From JALHMQ01 sp037441125 (GTDB taxonomy: Bacteria; Pseudomonadota; Gammaproteobacteria; Burkholderiales; Burkholderiaceae_F), in assembly GCA_037441125.1 (NCBI GenBank), contig JBBIST010000078.1:1-15803 (forward strand): 15,803 nt of DNA, written 5' to 3'. Shown here piece by piece: positions 5,164 through 13,060 of this stretch. The notes beneath the pieces are model-generated. The model ran no database searches. It saw only the letters and a program-made list of their open reading frames with translations, and was not told the origin of the DNA. Both the position numbers and the translations under genes were made by a program. Position 1 is the first letter of the stretch. Every line of letters starts with the position of its first letter.

Positions 5164-6537
5164 CTACTGCGGGCAATCCGCCGGCACCTCTTTCTTCTCG
5201 TCCTTCTTGCCGAACAGCCCGCCGAGCGCACCGCCCACCGCCCGGCCAACGCCGCCACCGAGCGCGCCGCCGACGGCGGCCGCAGTGCCTTCGCCGCCCG
5301 ACGGCGGCGGGCAGTCGGGCCGCGTTGCGGCGCCGGCGCGCGCCGGCGCGCCGTCCGAACGCGCCGCACCCATCCGGCGGCCCGCTTCCATTGACTGGCC
5401 GAGCATCGCCATCGCGGTCGACTTGGTGCGCACGCGCACCGCCCACTCGGGTTCCCAGGCGATCTTCACGTCTGCCGGGCGCGGCGGATGGGCGAGGTTC
5501 AGCTCGGGGCCGTAGGCGATCATGCGCAGCATCGCGCCCTGACCCTTGGCGAAGATGCCCTTCGGGATCGCGCACTGGGTGACTGCGGGGGCCAGCAGCA
5601 CCTTCTCTTTCAGCCAGCGGTCGAGGTTGGCCGGCGAGGCGTAGTCAATCAGCCCCATGCCGAACTCGGGCACTTCGGCGGAGCTCCACAGCACGACCTC
5701 GGTGGTGCCGGTGGCGTCTTCGCCGCTGCTCATCGCGTTGATGAAGTAGGCGCGCGCCTGCGGCATTGACGGCCACGAAAGGCGCACGACCTCGGCCGGC
5801 GCGCCCGCCTGCGCCAGCGCCAGCGCCGGCATGAAGTCGTTCGCGGTGCCGATCGCGAACTTCAGGTCGGCCGGCACGCCGTCGCCGCTGACGCTGTGCT
5901 CGCCGGCGAGCGAGGCGTCGCGGCCGAAGCTGCGGCGATCCTTCTCGTTCGGCCAGATGCTGTGGCCGGGTCGCGCCTGCGCGCCGCGTTCGCGCGGCGC
6001 GCGGCCCTGCATGAAGTTGCCCCACTCGGCCGGCGCCGCCTTGGCGAAGTCGAGCACGCGCGGCTGGCCGGCGCGCACGGTCTCGCCGCAACCCCAGTAG
6101 AAGAGGATCCGGCCCTTGGGCGGCTCGTGCTCGCCCGGCTCGACGGGCTGCGCTTGGCCCAGGCGGCCCGGCGGTTCGACGCGTACCGGCACGAGCGCGA
6201 GGCTCGGCGCCAGTCCGCTGCCTGCGGGCACGGCCTGCGTCGCCTCGGTGCCGGCCGGCTTGCGCTGGGTGACGAAGGCGATGTCCGCGTGACGGCCGGG
6301 CGCCATGTGGCGGGTGTTGCCGAACGCGTTGCCGCCTTGGCCGCCGCCGAACAGGCCGCCGAGGCCCGCTGGCATCTCGGGCATGCCGGGCATCGTGTGC
6401 ACGGCAACGTCGATCCACAGTTGCGCCACCGGCGGCTTGACCACCTGGGTCTGCGCCTTGGTCTGGGCGTACGCGACCGGCGCGACGGCGGCGCCGGCGA
6501 GCAGGGTCACGGCAACGATCTCTCGGCTGATGCGCAT
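5164..6537 (-). CDS. Conserved secreted hypothetical protein with glycine-zipper C-terminus
   Basis: A 457-aa exported protein, similar in my recollection to a family of unnamed proteobacterial secreted proteins with a YWGCGE-type motif; I know of no function. The ATG at 6537 is chosen because it has GGGAG 5 nt upstream and gives a signal peptide (MRISREIVAVTLLAGAAVAPVAYAQ); the frame is open further up. Residues 45-75 are Met/Pro/Gly-rich (MPGMPEMP, GLGGLFGGGQGG). The core 80-385 contains KGRILFYWGCGE (141-152), SIWPNEKDRRSFG (193-205), FAIGTANDFMPAL (227-239) and EPEWAVRVRTKSTAMAML (362-379). Residues 417-443 form a glycine zipper (AAAVGGALGGGVGRAVGGAL) of the type found in membrane-inserting or oligomeric envelope proteins. 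A charged tail and Cys455 follow. Mature Cys: 150, 322, 409, 455. It stands alone under the palindromic element at 6570-6597. Confidence 0.85.
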   Translation of the reverse strand: MRISREIVAVTLLAGAAVAPVAYAQTKAQTQVVKPPVAQLWIDVAVHTMPGMPEMPAGLGGLFGGGQGGNAFGNTRHMAPGRHADIAFVTQRKPAGTEATQAVPAGSGLAPSLALVPVRVEPPGRLGQAQPVEPGEHEPPKGRILFYWGCGETVRAGQPRVLDFAKAAPAEWGNFMQGRAPRERGAQARPGHSIWPNEKDRRSFGRDASLAGEHSVSGDGVPADLKFAIGTANDFMPALALAQAGAPAEVVRLSWPSMPQARAYFINAMSSGEDATGTTEVVLWSSAEVPEFGMGLIDYASPANLDRWLKEKVLLAPAVTQCAIPKGIFAKGQGAMLRMIAYGPELNLAHPPRPADVKIAWEPEWAVRVRTKSTAMAMLGQSMEAGRRMGAARSDGAPARAGAATRPDCPPPSGGEGTAAAVGGALGGGVGRAVGGALGGLFGKKDEKKEVPADCPQ

Positions 6538-6569
6538 GGCGGCTCCCGCGGTTGCGACTGCCCGCAACG

Positions 6570-6597
6570 TAGCCAAGCCGGCGTGACGCAAGCGTCG
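6570..6597 (-). promoter_or_regulatory. Shared palindromic promoter element, copy 3
   Basis: Plus-strand 6581-6597 is identical to copy 1 (GCGTGACGCAAGCGTCG); the palindrome is 6585-6596. Reading minus, CTA (6572-6570) follows after exactly 8 nt, within GCTACG. A start just after it would leave about 25 nt to the ATG at 6537. The element also lies about 50 nt upstream of the divergent kinase gene, so a bound regulator could affect both directions. Confidence 0.65.
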
Positions 6598-6647
6598 TTT
6601 CTCCTTTGGCGGGAGGATTCACGGCACCGGGCCGTAACATCGCCGAC

Positions 6648-7733
6648 ATGACCGATGCGCGCGACGACCCGCCCCGGCAGCCGATCCCTGCGGCCGCAGC
6701 CGATTCGGCCGCGGCGCCGTTCGCCGACCTCACCCCGGACGCGGTGCTCAACGCGATCGACGCCATCGGCCGACCGGCGGGCCTGGCCACGAGCGGCACG
6801 CTGCTCGCGCTCAACAGCTACGAGAACCGCGTGTTCCAGGTCGGGGTCGAGGACGCCGAGGGCAAGCCGGGCTTCCTGGTCGCCAAGTTCTACCGGCCCG
6901 GGCGCTGGAGCGATGCGCAGATCGAGGAGGAGCACGCCTTCGTCGCCGAGCTGGCGGCGGCCGACGTGCCGGCGGTGCCGGCGCGCGCCTTCGGCGGCCG
7001 CACGCTGCACCACGCCGGCGGCCACCGCCTGGCGCTGTTCGAGCGGCGCGGCGGCCGCGCGCCAAACCTCGACGACGACGCGGTGCTCGAGTGGATCGGC
7101 CGCTTCATCGGCCGCATTCACGTCCTCGGCGCGCGACAGGGGTACACGCAGAGGCCGGCGTTTGACGTCGAGACCTTCGGCGACGAGCCGCGCGCCTGGC
7201 TGCTGGCGCACGACTGGATCCCGGCCGAGCTGCGCGCCACCTACGCCAGCGTCTCGCAGCAGGCGCTCGACGGTGTGCGCGCCGCCTTCCACGGCGCCGG
7301 CAAGGCGGCCGCGCTGCGCCTGCACGGCGACGTGCACGAGGGCAACGTCCTGTGGCGCGACGCCGCTGCGGGCGCGGCGCAGAAGGAGCTCGGCCCGCAC
7401 TTCGTCGACTTCGACGACAGCCGCACCGGCCCGGCAGTGCAGGACCTGTGGATGCTTCTCGGCAGCCGCGAGCAGGCACCGCAGCGCTTGAAAGCGCTGC
7501 TCGAAGGCTACGAGCAGTGGCGCGACTTCGACGACCGCGAGCTGGCGCTGATCGAGGCGCTGCGCACGCTGCGCCTGCTGCACTACAGCGCCTGGATCGC
7601 GCGCCGCTGGCACGACCCGGCCTTTCCGGCCGCCTTTCCCTTCTTCGACACGCCGCGCTACTGGGAGGCGCGCATCCTGGAACTGCGCGAGCAGGTGGCG
7701 GCGATGCAGGAGCCGGCGCTGCGGCCGGCGTGA
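6648..7733 (+). CDS. srkA: SrkA/YihE-type stress response serine/threonine kinase
   Basis: A 361-aa homologue of SrkA (YihE), a Ser/Thr kinase of the aminoglycoside-phosphotransferase-like fold, linked in E. coli to envelope and oxidative stress survival. Visible motifs are LNSYENRVFQVG (55-66, the N-lobe loop typical of this family), FLVAKFYRPGRW with the probable ATP-binding Lys80, the helix Glu in EEEHAF (93-98), the catalytic loop LHGDVHEGN (225-233, Asp228 and Asn233) and the metal-binding DFDD (254-257). The length is usual for the family. The frame is open from a TTG at 6606, but the ATG at 6648 fits family N-termini better. No clear Shine-Dalgarno precedes it, although GGGAGGA sits about 30 nt upstream, so the start is moderately certain. 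It is transcribed away from the envelope-protein block. Confidence 0.9.
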   Translation: MTDARDDPPRQPIPAAAADSAAAPFADLTPDAVLNAIDAIGRPAGLATSGTLLALNSYENRVFQVGVEDAEGKPGFLVAKFYRPGRWSDAQIEEEHAFVAELAAADVPAVPARAFGGRTLHHAGGHRLALFERRGGRAPNLDDDAVLEWIGRFIGRIHVLGARQGYTQRPAFDVETFGDEPRAWLLAHDWIPAELRATYASVSQQALDGVRAAFHGAGKAAALRLHGDVHEGNVLWRDAAAGAAQKELGPHFVDFDDSRTGPAVQDLWMLLGSREQAPQRLKALLEGYEQWRDFDDRELALIEALRTLRLLHYSAWIARRWHDPAFPAAFPFFDTPRYWEARILELREQVAAMQEPALRPA

Positions 7734-7807
7734 GAGTGGCCGGCGCTCGGACTTGAGCCGTGGCAAGAGTCGGTCGCTAAACGGCGATTCCCGCGCGTCG
7801 CGCAAGG

Positions 7808-7834
7808 TTTGCGCTGCAGTGCGGCAGATACACT
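7808..7834 (+). promoter_or_regulatory. Possible promoter of the large oxidoreductase gene
   Basis: TACACT (7829-7834, in GATACACTGG) resembles a sigma-70 -10 box, with TTTGCG (7808-7813) as a poor -35 at a 15-nt spacing. It lies in the only gap (7734-7900) before the oxidoreductase gene. Weak call based on position and -10 similarity. Confidence 0.35.
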
Positions 7835-7840
7835 GGCGGG

Positions 7841-7860
7841 GCGGCGCGCTTCCGCGCCGC
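7841..7860 (+). other. GC-rich hairpin at the start of the oxidoreductase leader
   Basis: GCGGCGCG-CTTC-CGCGCCGC is a perfect 8-bp stem with a CTTC loop. It lies about 7 nt past the putative -10 box and 30 nt before the GAGG ribosome site at 7890-7893, so it would form near the 5' end of the mRNA. It could stabilise the transcript; there is no T-run, so it is not an obvious terminator. Confidence 0.4.
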
Positions 7861-7900
7861 GTCCGGCGCGACGCCCGGCGCGTGCCGACGAGGTCCCACC

Positions 7901-10900
7901 ATGAACGCACCCCTGCCGCCCGCCGCGGGGCGCGAGGCCCGGCCCACCGCCGAAGCCCCGCCCCGCCTGCGCGAGATTCCCTACAACTACACGTCGTTCT
8001 CGGATCGCGAGATCGTGATCCGGCTGCTGGGCGAGGACAGTTGGCGCCTGCTCGATGCGCTGCGCGCCGAGCGGCGCACCGGCCGCAGCGCGCGCATGCT
8101 CTACGAGGTGCTGGGCGACGTCTGGGCGGTCCAGCGCAACCCGTATCTGCAGGAAGACCTGCTCGACAACCCGAAGCGGCGCGCATTGTTGATCGAGGCG
8201 CTGCATCACCGGCTGGCCGAAATCGAGAAGCGGCGCGAGCCGGCGGTCGACGCCGAGCGCGATGGCCGCGTCGGGCAGCTGCTGGCGGCGGCGCGCCGCT
8301 GCGTGGCCGAGTTCGAGCGCTCGTTCGCCGAGACGTTTGATCTGCGCAAGCGGGCGCGGCGGCTGTTCGCGGCGATCACGCGCGCCGACAACGTCGGCTT
8401 CGACGCCTTCGCGCGCGCCGCGCACGTGACCGACGCCACCGACTGGCGCGTCGAGTACCCGTTCGTGGTGCTGGCGCCGGACAGCGAGAGCGAGTTGCCG
8501 GCGCTGGTGCGCGCCTGCATCGAACTGGGGCTGACGATCATCCCGCGCGGCGGCGGCACCGGCTACACCGGCTCGGCCGCGCCGCTGCACGCGCGCTCGG
8601 CGGTGATCAACTGCGAGAAGCTGGAGCTGCTGGGCGCGGTCGAGACGGTGCTGCTGCCGGGCGTGGCCGAGCCGCAGCCGACGATCTTCACCGGCGCCGG
8701 CGTGGTCACGCGCCGGGTCGCCGAGGCGGCCGAGCGCGCTGGGCTGGTGTTCGCGGTCGACCCGACCTCGGCCGACTCCTCGTGCATCGGCGGTAACATC
8801 GCCATGAACGCCGGCGGCAAGAAGGCGGTGCTCTGGGGCACCGCGCTCGACAATCTGGTGTGGTGGCGGATGGTCGATGCCGACGGCAACTGGCTCGAGG
8901 TCGAGCGGCTCGGCCACAACCTGGGCAAGATCCACGAGGCGGCGACGGCGCGCTTCCAGTTGACCTGGAAGGACGGCAGCGCACATCCGAGCCGGGCGCG
9001 CACGCTGCGGGCCGAAACGCTCGAACTGCCTGGCGCGATGTTTCGCCGTGCCGGGCTCGGCAAGGACGTCACCGACAAGTGCCTCGGCGGCCTGCCCGGC
9101 GTGCAGAAGGAAGGCTGCGACGGCTTCATCACCAGCGCGCGCTGGCTGCTGCACCGGATGCCGGCGCAGATCCGCACCGTGTGCCTGGAGTTCTTCGGCT
9201 CGGCGAAGAACGCGGTGCCGAGCATCGTCGAGATCCGCGACTACCTGGCACGCCAGGCACGCGACAGCGGCGTCCTGCTGGCCGGCCTCGAGCATCTCGA
9301 CGATCGCTACCTGCGCGCGGTCGGCTACAGCACCAAGAGCCGGCGCGGCACGCTGCCGAAAATGGTGCTGATCGGCGACCTGGTCGGCGACGACGACGGC
9401 GCCGTGGCGCGCGCCGCCAGCGAAGTGGTGCGCATCGCCAACGCGCGCGCCGGCGAGGGCTTCGTCGCCGCCAGCCCGGAGGCGCGCAAGAAGTTCTGGC
9501 TCGACCGCGCCAAGACGGCGGCGATCTCGAAGCACACCAACGCCTTCAAGCTCAACGAGGACGTGGTGATCCCGCTCGAACGCATGGGCGAGTACACCGA
9601 CGCGATCGAGCGCATCAACATCGAGCTGTCGATCGCCAACAAGCTCGAGCTGCTCGACGAGCTCGAAGCCTTCCTTGCCACCGAGTTCGCGCTCGGCAAG
9701 ACCGGCGACCTCGAGTTCGATCGCCTGCCGCGCGAGGAGATCGTCGGCGACCGCGTGGCGCAGGCGCGCGAGCTGCTCGCCTTCGCGCGCGCGCGCTGGC
9801 GCTACCTGCTCGCGCACTTCGAGCTGTCGCTGGCGCAGGCGCTGCCCGAACTCGCCCGGCTCGGACTCACGCACCTCGTCGGTGCCCAGGGCGAGCGCGG
9901 CGGCGCGCCGCTGATCGAACTGCTGCAGGAGCACACGATCCGCGTCTCGTGGAAGACCGAGGTGCGCGCGCCGCTCGAGCGCATCTTCTCCGGTGCCGCT
10001 TTCGCGCCGGTGCTGGCCGCCTGCGAGGCGATCCACCAGCGCGTGCTGCGCGGCCGCGTCTGGGTGGCGCTGCACATGCACGCCGGCGACGGCAACGTGC
10101 ACACCAACATCCCGGTCAACAGCGACGACTACGCGATGCTCGCCAGCGCGCACGCGACCGTGGCGCGGATCATGCGCATCGCGCGCGAGCTTGACGGCGT
10201 GGTCTCGGGCGAGCACGGCATCGGCCTGACCAAGCTTGAGTTCCTGAGCGAGGCCGAACTGGCGCCGTTTCGCGACTACAAGCGGCGCGTCGACCCGCAG
10301 GAGCGCTTCAACCGCGGCAAGCTCGCGCCCGGCGCCGATCTGCGCAACGCCTACACGCCGAGCTTCAGCCTGATGGGACACGAGTCGCTGATCATGCAGC
10401 AAAGCGACATCAAGGGCGTGTCGGACGCGATCAAGGACTGCCTGCGCTGCGGCAAGTGCAAGCCGGTGTGCTCGACCCACGTGCCGCGCGCCAACCTGCT
10501 CTATTCGCCGCGCAACAAGGTGCTCGCGACCTCGCTCCTGATCGAGGCCTTCCTGTACGAGGAGCAGACCCGGCGCGGCGTCTCGCTCAAGCACTGGGAC
10601 GAGTTCGCCGACGTCGCCGACCACTGCACCGTCTGCCACAAGTGCCTGAACCCCTGCCCGGTCGACATCGACTTCGGCGACGTCTCGATGCGCATGCGCG
10701 ACCTGCTGCGCCGCCTCGGCAAGCGCCGCTTCGACCCGGGCAAGGCGGCGGCGATGTTTTTCCTGAACACGCGCGACGCGCGCTCGATCCGCGTCGCGCG
10801 CAAGCTGATGATCGACTGGGGCTACCGCGCGCAGCGGCTCGGCGCGCGCCTGCTGGCGCCGCTGGCGCGTGGCCTTGCCCGGCGGCCGCCGGCGACCACC

Positions 10901-11851
10901 GGCCGCGCCGCGCTCAAGGCGCAGGTGATCCACTTCGTCAACAAGAAGCTGCCCGGCAACCTGCCGAAGAAGACCGCGCGCGCGCTGCTCGACCTCGAGG
11001 ACGGCCGCTACGTACCGATCCTGCGCGACCCGCGTCGCACTTCGGTCGACGCCGAGGCGGTGTTCTACTTCCCGGGCTGCGGCTCCGAGCGCCTGTTCTC
11101 CCAGGTCGGCCTCGCCACGCAGGCGATGCTCTGGCACGCGGGCGTGCAGACGGTGCTGCCGCCCGGCTACCTGTGCTGCGGCTATCCGCAGCGCGGCGCC
11201 GGCCAGTTCGACCGCGCCGAGAAGATCATCACCGACAACCGGGTGCTCCTGCACCGTGTGGCCAACACGCTCAACTACCTCGACATCAAGACCGTGGTGG
11301 TGAGTTGCGGCACCTGCTACGACCAGCTCGCCGGCTACGAATTCGAGCAGATCTTCCCCGGCTGCCGCATCGTCGACATCCACGAGTACCTGCTGGAAAA
11401 GGGCGTGCGGCTGGCCGGCGTCAGTGGCGTGCGCTACCTGTACCACGACCCCTGCCACAGCCCGATGAAGCAGCAGGATCCGCTGCAGACGGTCAACGCG
11501 CTGCTGCGCACCGCCGACCACACGCGCATCGGCCGCAGCGACCGCTGCTGCGGCGAGTCCGGCACCTTCGCCATCGCCCGGCCCGACATCGCCACCCAGG
11601 TGCGCTTCCGCAAGGAGGCTGAAGTGCGCCGCGGCGCCGAGTCGCTGCGCGCCGACGGTTTCGGCGGCGAAGTGAAGATCCTGACCTCGTGCCCGAGCTG
11701 CCTGCAGGGCCTGTCGCGCTACGACGACGACGCCGCCACTTCGGCCGACTACCTCGTCGTCGAGATGGCGCGCCACCTGCTCGGCGCCGACTGGCTGCCG
11801 AAGTACGTGGCCGCCGCCAACAGCGGCGGCATCGAGCGCGTGCTGCTCTGA
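7901..11851 (+). CDS. DUF3683 FAD-linked oxidoreductase with 4Fe-4S and CCG domains (D-lactate/glycolate dehydrogenase-like)
   Basis: A 1316-aa fusion equivalent to GlcD-, GlcF- and LldE-like parts in one chain. Order: N-terminal DUF3683-type region (about 25-170, with LREIPYNYTSFSDREIVIRL); FAD-binding PCMH domain with RGGGTGYTG (216-224) and the downstream IGGNIAMNAGG segment; FAD-oxidase C-terminal domain with HMHAGDGNVHTN (about 724-735) and SGEHGIGLTK; two 4Fe-4S motifs, CxxCxxCxxxC (Cys847/850/853/857) and CxxCxxCxxxCP (Cys909/912/915/919); then two CCG cysteine-rich domains (Cys1060, 1092-1093, 1136; Cys1185, 1216-1217, 1264, 1267), as in heterodisulfide-reductase-like electron carriers. 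Expected role: oxidation of a 2-hydroxy acid such as D-lactate or glycolate with electrons passed through FeS centres, probably toward the quinone pool; the substrate is inference. GAGG lies 7 nt before the ATG. All motif cysteines appear intact. Confidence 0.92.
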   Translation: MNAPLPPAAGREARPTAEAPPRLREIPYNYTSFSDREIVIRLLGEDSWRLLDALRAERRTGRSARMLYEVLGDVWAVQRNPYLQEDLLDNPKRRALLIEALHHRLAEIEKRREPAVDAERDGRVGQLLAAARRCVAEFERSFAETFDLRKRARRLFAAITRADNVGFDAFARAAHVTDATDWRVEYPFVVLAPDSESELPALVRACIELGLTIIPRGGGTGYTGSAAPLHARSAVINCEKLELLGAVETVLLPGVAEPQPTIFTGAGVVTRRVAEAAERAGLVFAVDPTSADSSCIGGNIAMNAGGKKAVLWGTALDNLVWWRMVDADGNWLEVERLGHNLGKIHEAATARFQLTWKDGSAHPSRARTLRAETLELPGAMFRRAGLGKDVTDKCLGGLPGVQKEGCDGFITSARWLLHRMPAQIRTVCLEFFGSAKNAVPSIVEIRDYLARQARDSGVLLAGLEHLDDRYLRAVGYSTKSRRGTLPKMVLIGDLVGDDDGAVARAASEVVRIANARAGEGFVAASPEARKKFWLDRAKTAAISKHTNAFKLNEDVVIPLERMGEYTDAIERINIELSIANKLELLDELEAFLATEFALGKTGDLEFDRLPREEIVGDRVAQARELLAFARARWRYLLAHFELSLAQALPELARLGLTHLVGAQGERGGAPLIELLQEHTIRVSWKTEVRAPLERIFSGAAFAPVLAACEAIHQRVLRGRVWVALHMHAGDGNVHTNIPVNSDDYAMLASAHATVARIMRIARELDGVVSGEHGIGLTKLEFLSEAELAPFRDYKRRVDPQERFNRGKLAPGADLRNAYTPSFSLMGHESLIMQQSDIKGVSDAIKDCLRCGKCKPVCSTHVPRANLLYSPRNKVLATSLLIEAFLYEEQTRRGVSLKHWDEFADVADHCTVCHKCLNPCPVDIDFGDVSMRMRDLLRRLGKRRFDPGKAAAMFFLNTRDARSIRVARKLMIDWGYRAQRLGARLLAPLARGLARRPPATTGRAALKAQVIHFVNKKLPGNLPKKTARALLDLEDGRYVPILRDPRRTSVDAEAVFYFPGCGSERLFSQVGLATQAMLWHAGVQTVLPPGYLCCGYPQRGAGQFDRAEKIITDNRVLLHRVANTLNYLDIKTVVVSCGTCYDQLAGYEFEQIFPGCRIVDIHEYLLEKGVRLAGVSGVRYLYHDPCHSPMKQQDPLQTVNALLRTADHTRIGRSDRCCGESGTFAIARPDIATQVRFRKEAEVRRGAESLRADGFGGEVKILTSCPSCLQGLSRYDDDAATSADYLVVEMARHLLGADWLPKYVAAANSGGIERVLL

Positions 11852-11869
11852 GGCAGTCGCCGCCTCAGA
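11847..11869. terminator. Stem spanning the convergent stops, possible bidirectional terminator
   Basis: TCTGAGGC-agtcgcc-GCCTCAGA is a perfect 8-bp stem with a 7-nt loop. It includes the stop codons of both the oxidoreductase (11849-11851) and the GGDEF gene (11865-11867). Neither strand has a T-run after it, so intrinsic termination would be weak. Confidence 0.4.
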
Positions 11870-12860
11870 ACAAATCGGCGTCGCGATTGAGGGCCTTCGG
11901 CGCCAGACGGCCGTCGGCGCACAGGCGCTCGTGACTTTGCGCCTGGTTGCGGCCGTTCCTCTTGGCGTAGTACAGCGCCGCGTCGGCGCGGTCGATCGCG
12001 TCGGCGGGCGAGTCGTTCGGACGCACCAGCGTGTAGCCGAGGCTCACCGTCACCTGGCCGACCTGCGGGAAGCGATGGCCGGCGACCGCCTCGCGCAGCC
12101 GCTCGAAGGCCGCGTGCGCGCCCTCGACCGAGGCGTCGAGCACGACCACGAACTCCTCGCCGCCGAAGCGGAACAGCCGGTCGGCGCGGCGGCAGGTGGT
12201 GCGCATCAGGCGCGACACCAGCAGCAGCACCTCGTCGCCGAACAGGTGACCCTGGCGATCGTTGATCGACTTGAAGTGGTCGATGTCGACCACCGCCAGC
12301 CAGCGGTCCTGCGCTTGCGCCGTGCGCGCCACCAGCTTGCCGAACGAGGACTCGAAGGTCTTGCGGTTGAGCAGCCCGGTCAGGGTGTCGCGCTGGCCGT
12401 CTTCGAGCAGGGCGAGGTGGTTGCGCACGATGCGCAGCATCCCGGCCGCGAGCGCCGCCTCGCGCGGCTGCAGTCCGTGCGCGGTGTCGACCTCGAACAG
12501 TCCGGTCACCGAACTCTCGTCGTGCAGCGGGAACACGGTGCGCACGGTGCCGTCGTCGCCTTTGGCCAGATGCACCACGTCCTGTAGCAGCACGCACTCG
12601 GCCCACACCGGCTGCGATTCGAGCAGCGGCATGCGCTCCAGCGGCACGCCGCTCTCGTCGCCCTCCTCGGCGCCTGTGGCGCGCAGCACCACGCTGCGCT
12701 GCACGCGGCGGCGACCGGCGTCGTCGAGCACGCGATACAGCGCCACGCGGCGCGCTGCACAGACCTCGAACAGCAGGCGCGCGACCGCCGCCTCCAGCGC
12801 CTCGCGGTCGCGGTGCACGGTGGTTTCGGCTACCAGGTCGATCAGCTTCGGGGCGATCAT
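11865..12860 (-). CDS. Diguanylate cyclase with N-terminal GAF-like domain
   Basis: A 331-aa cytosolic protein making cyclic di-GMP from two GTP. Residues about 15-150 look like a GAF-type sensor domain; the ligand is unknown. The GGDEF domain (about 155-310) is complete: DTLTGLLNRKTFE (158-170), VDIDHFKSINDRQGHLFGDE (191-210), the active site GGEEF (233-237), SLGYTLV and ADAALYYAKRNGRN. An RxxD product-inhibition site (Arg224-Asp227) sits exactly five residues before GGEEF. Both are intact, so activity with feedback control is expected. The ATG at 12860 gives a sensible N-terminus but has GAGG directly against it; a GTG at 12920 in the same frame is the alternative. It converges with the oxidoreductase gene with 13 nt between stops. 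No transmembrane segment was seen. Confidence 0.88.
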   Translation of the reverse strand: MIAPKLIDLVAETTVHRDREALEAAVARLLFEVCAARRVALYRVLDDAGRRRVQRSVVLRATGAEEGDESGVPLERMPLLESQPVWAECVLLQDVVHLAKGDDGTVRTVFPLHDESSVTGLFEVDTAHGLQPREAALAAGMLRIVRNHLALLEDGQRDTLTGLLNRKTFESSFGKLVARTAQAQDRWLAVVDIDHFKSINDRQGHLFGDEVLLLVSRLMRTTCRRADRLFRFGGEEFVVVLDASVEGAHAAFERLREAVAGHRFPQVGQVTVSLGYTLVRPNDSPADAIDRADAALYYAKRNGRNQAQSHERLCADGRLAPKALNRDADLF

Positions 12861-13060
12861 CCTCAGTCGGTCGGGTCTGCGCTCGCGCTTCGGCGAGCGC
12901 GATCCTACGTCGCGCCGCACCAGCCGAGCGCCGGAGAAGGCGGGCGAAATCAGCCTGCGACCGATGCCGCGCGACCGACCCGGACCGCCGCCGGCCCGCT
13001 ATCCTGCGCGCGCCCGCTCGCCTTCGCACCCGCCTGCGGCCCGCGCGATCCCCCGTTCCG
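12861..13060. other. 200-nt divergent intergenic region
   Basis: Separates the GGDEF gene (minus) from the HIT gene (plus). Apart from TATCCT at 13000-13005, a possible -10 toward the HIT gene without a convincing -35, I see no structured element. Confidence 0.4.

Noticed and set aside
7658..11776. 1372-codon open frame on the minus strand opposite the oxidoreductase gene
   Set aside because: Its composition is the mirror of G/C-biased third positions of the sense gene (Arg/Ala/Val/His-rich, no motif), and the sense strand has a fully conserved multi-domain protein. GC content explains it.
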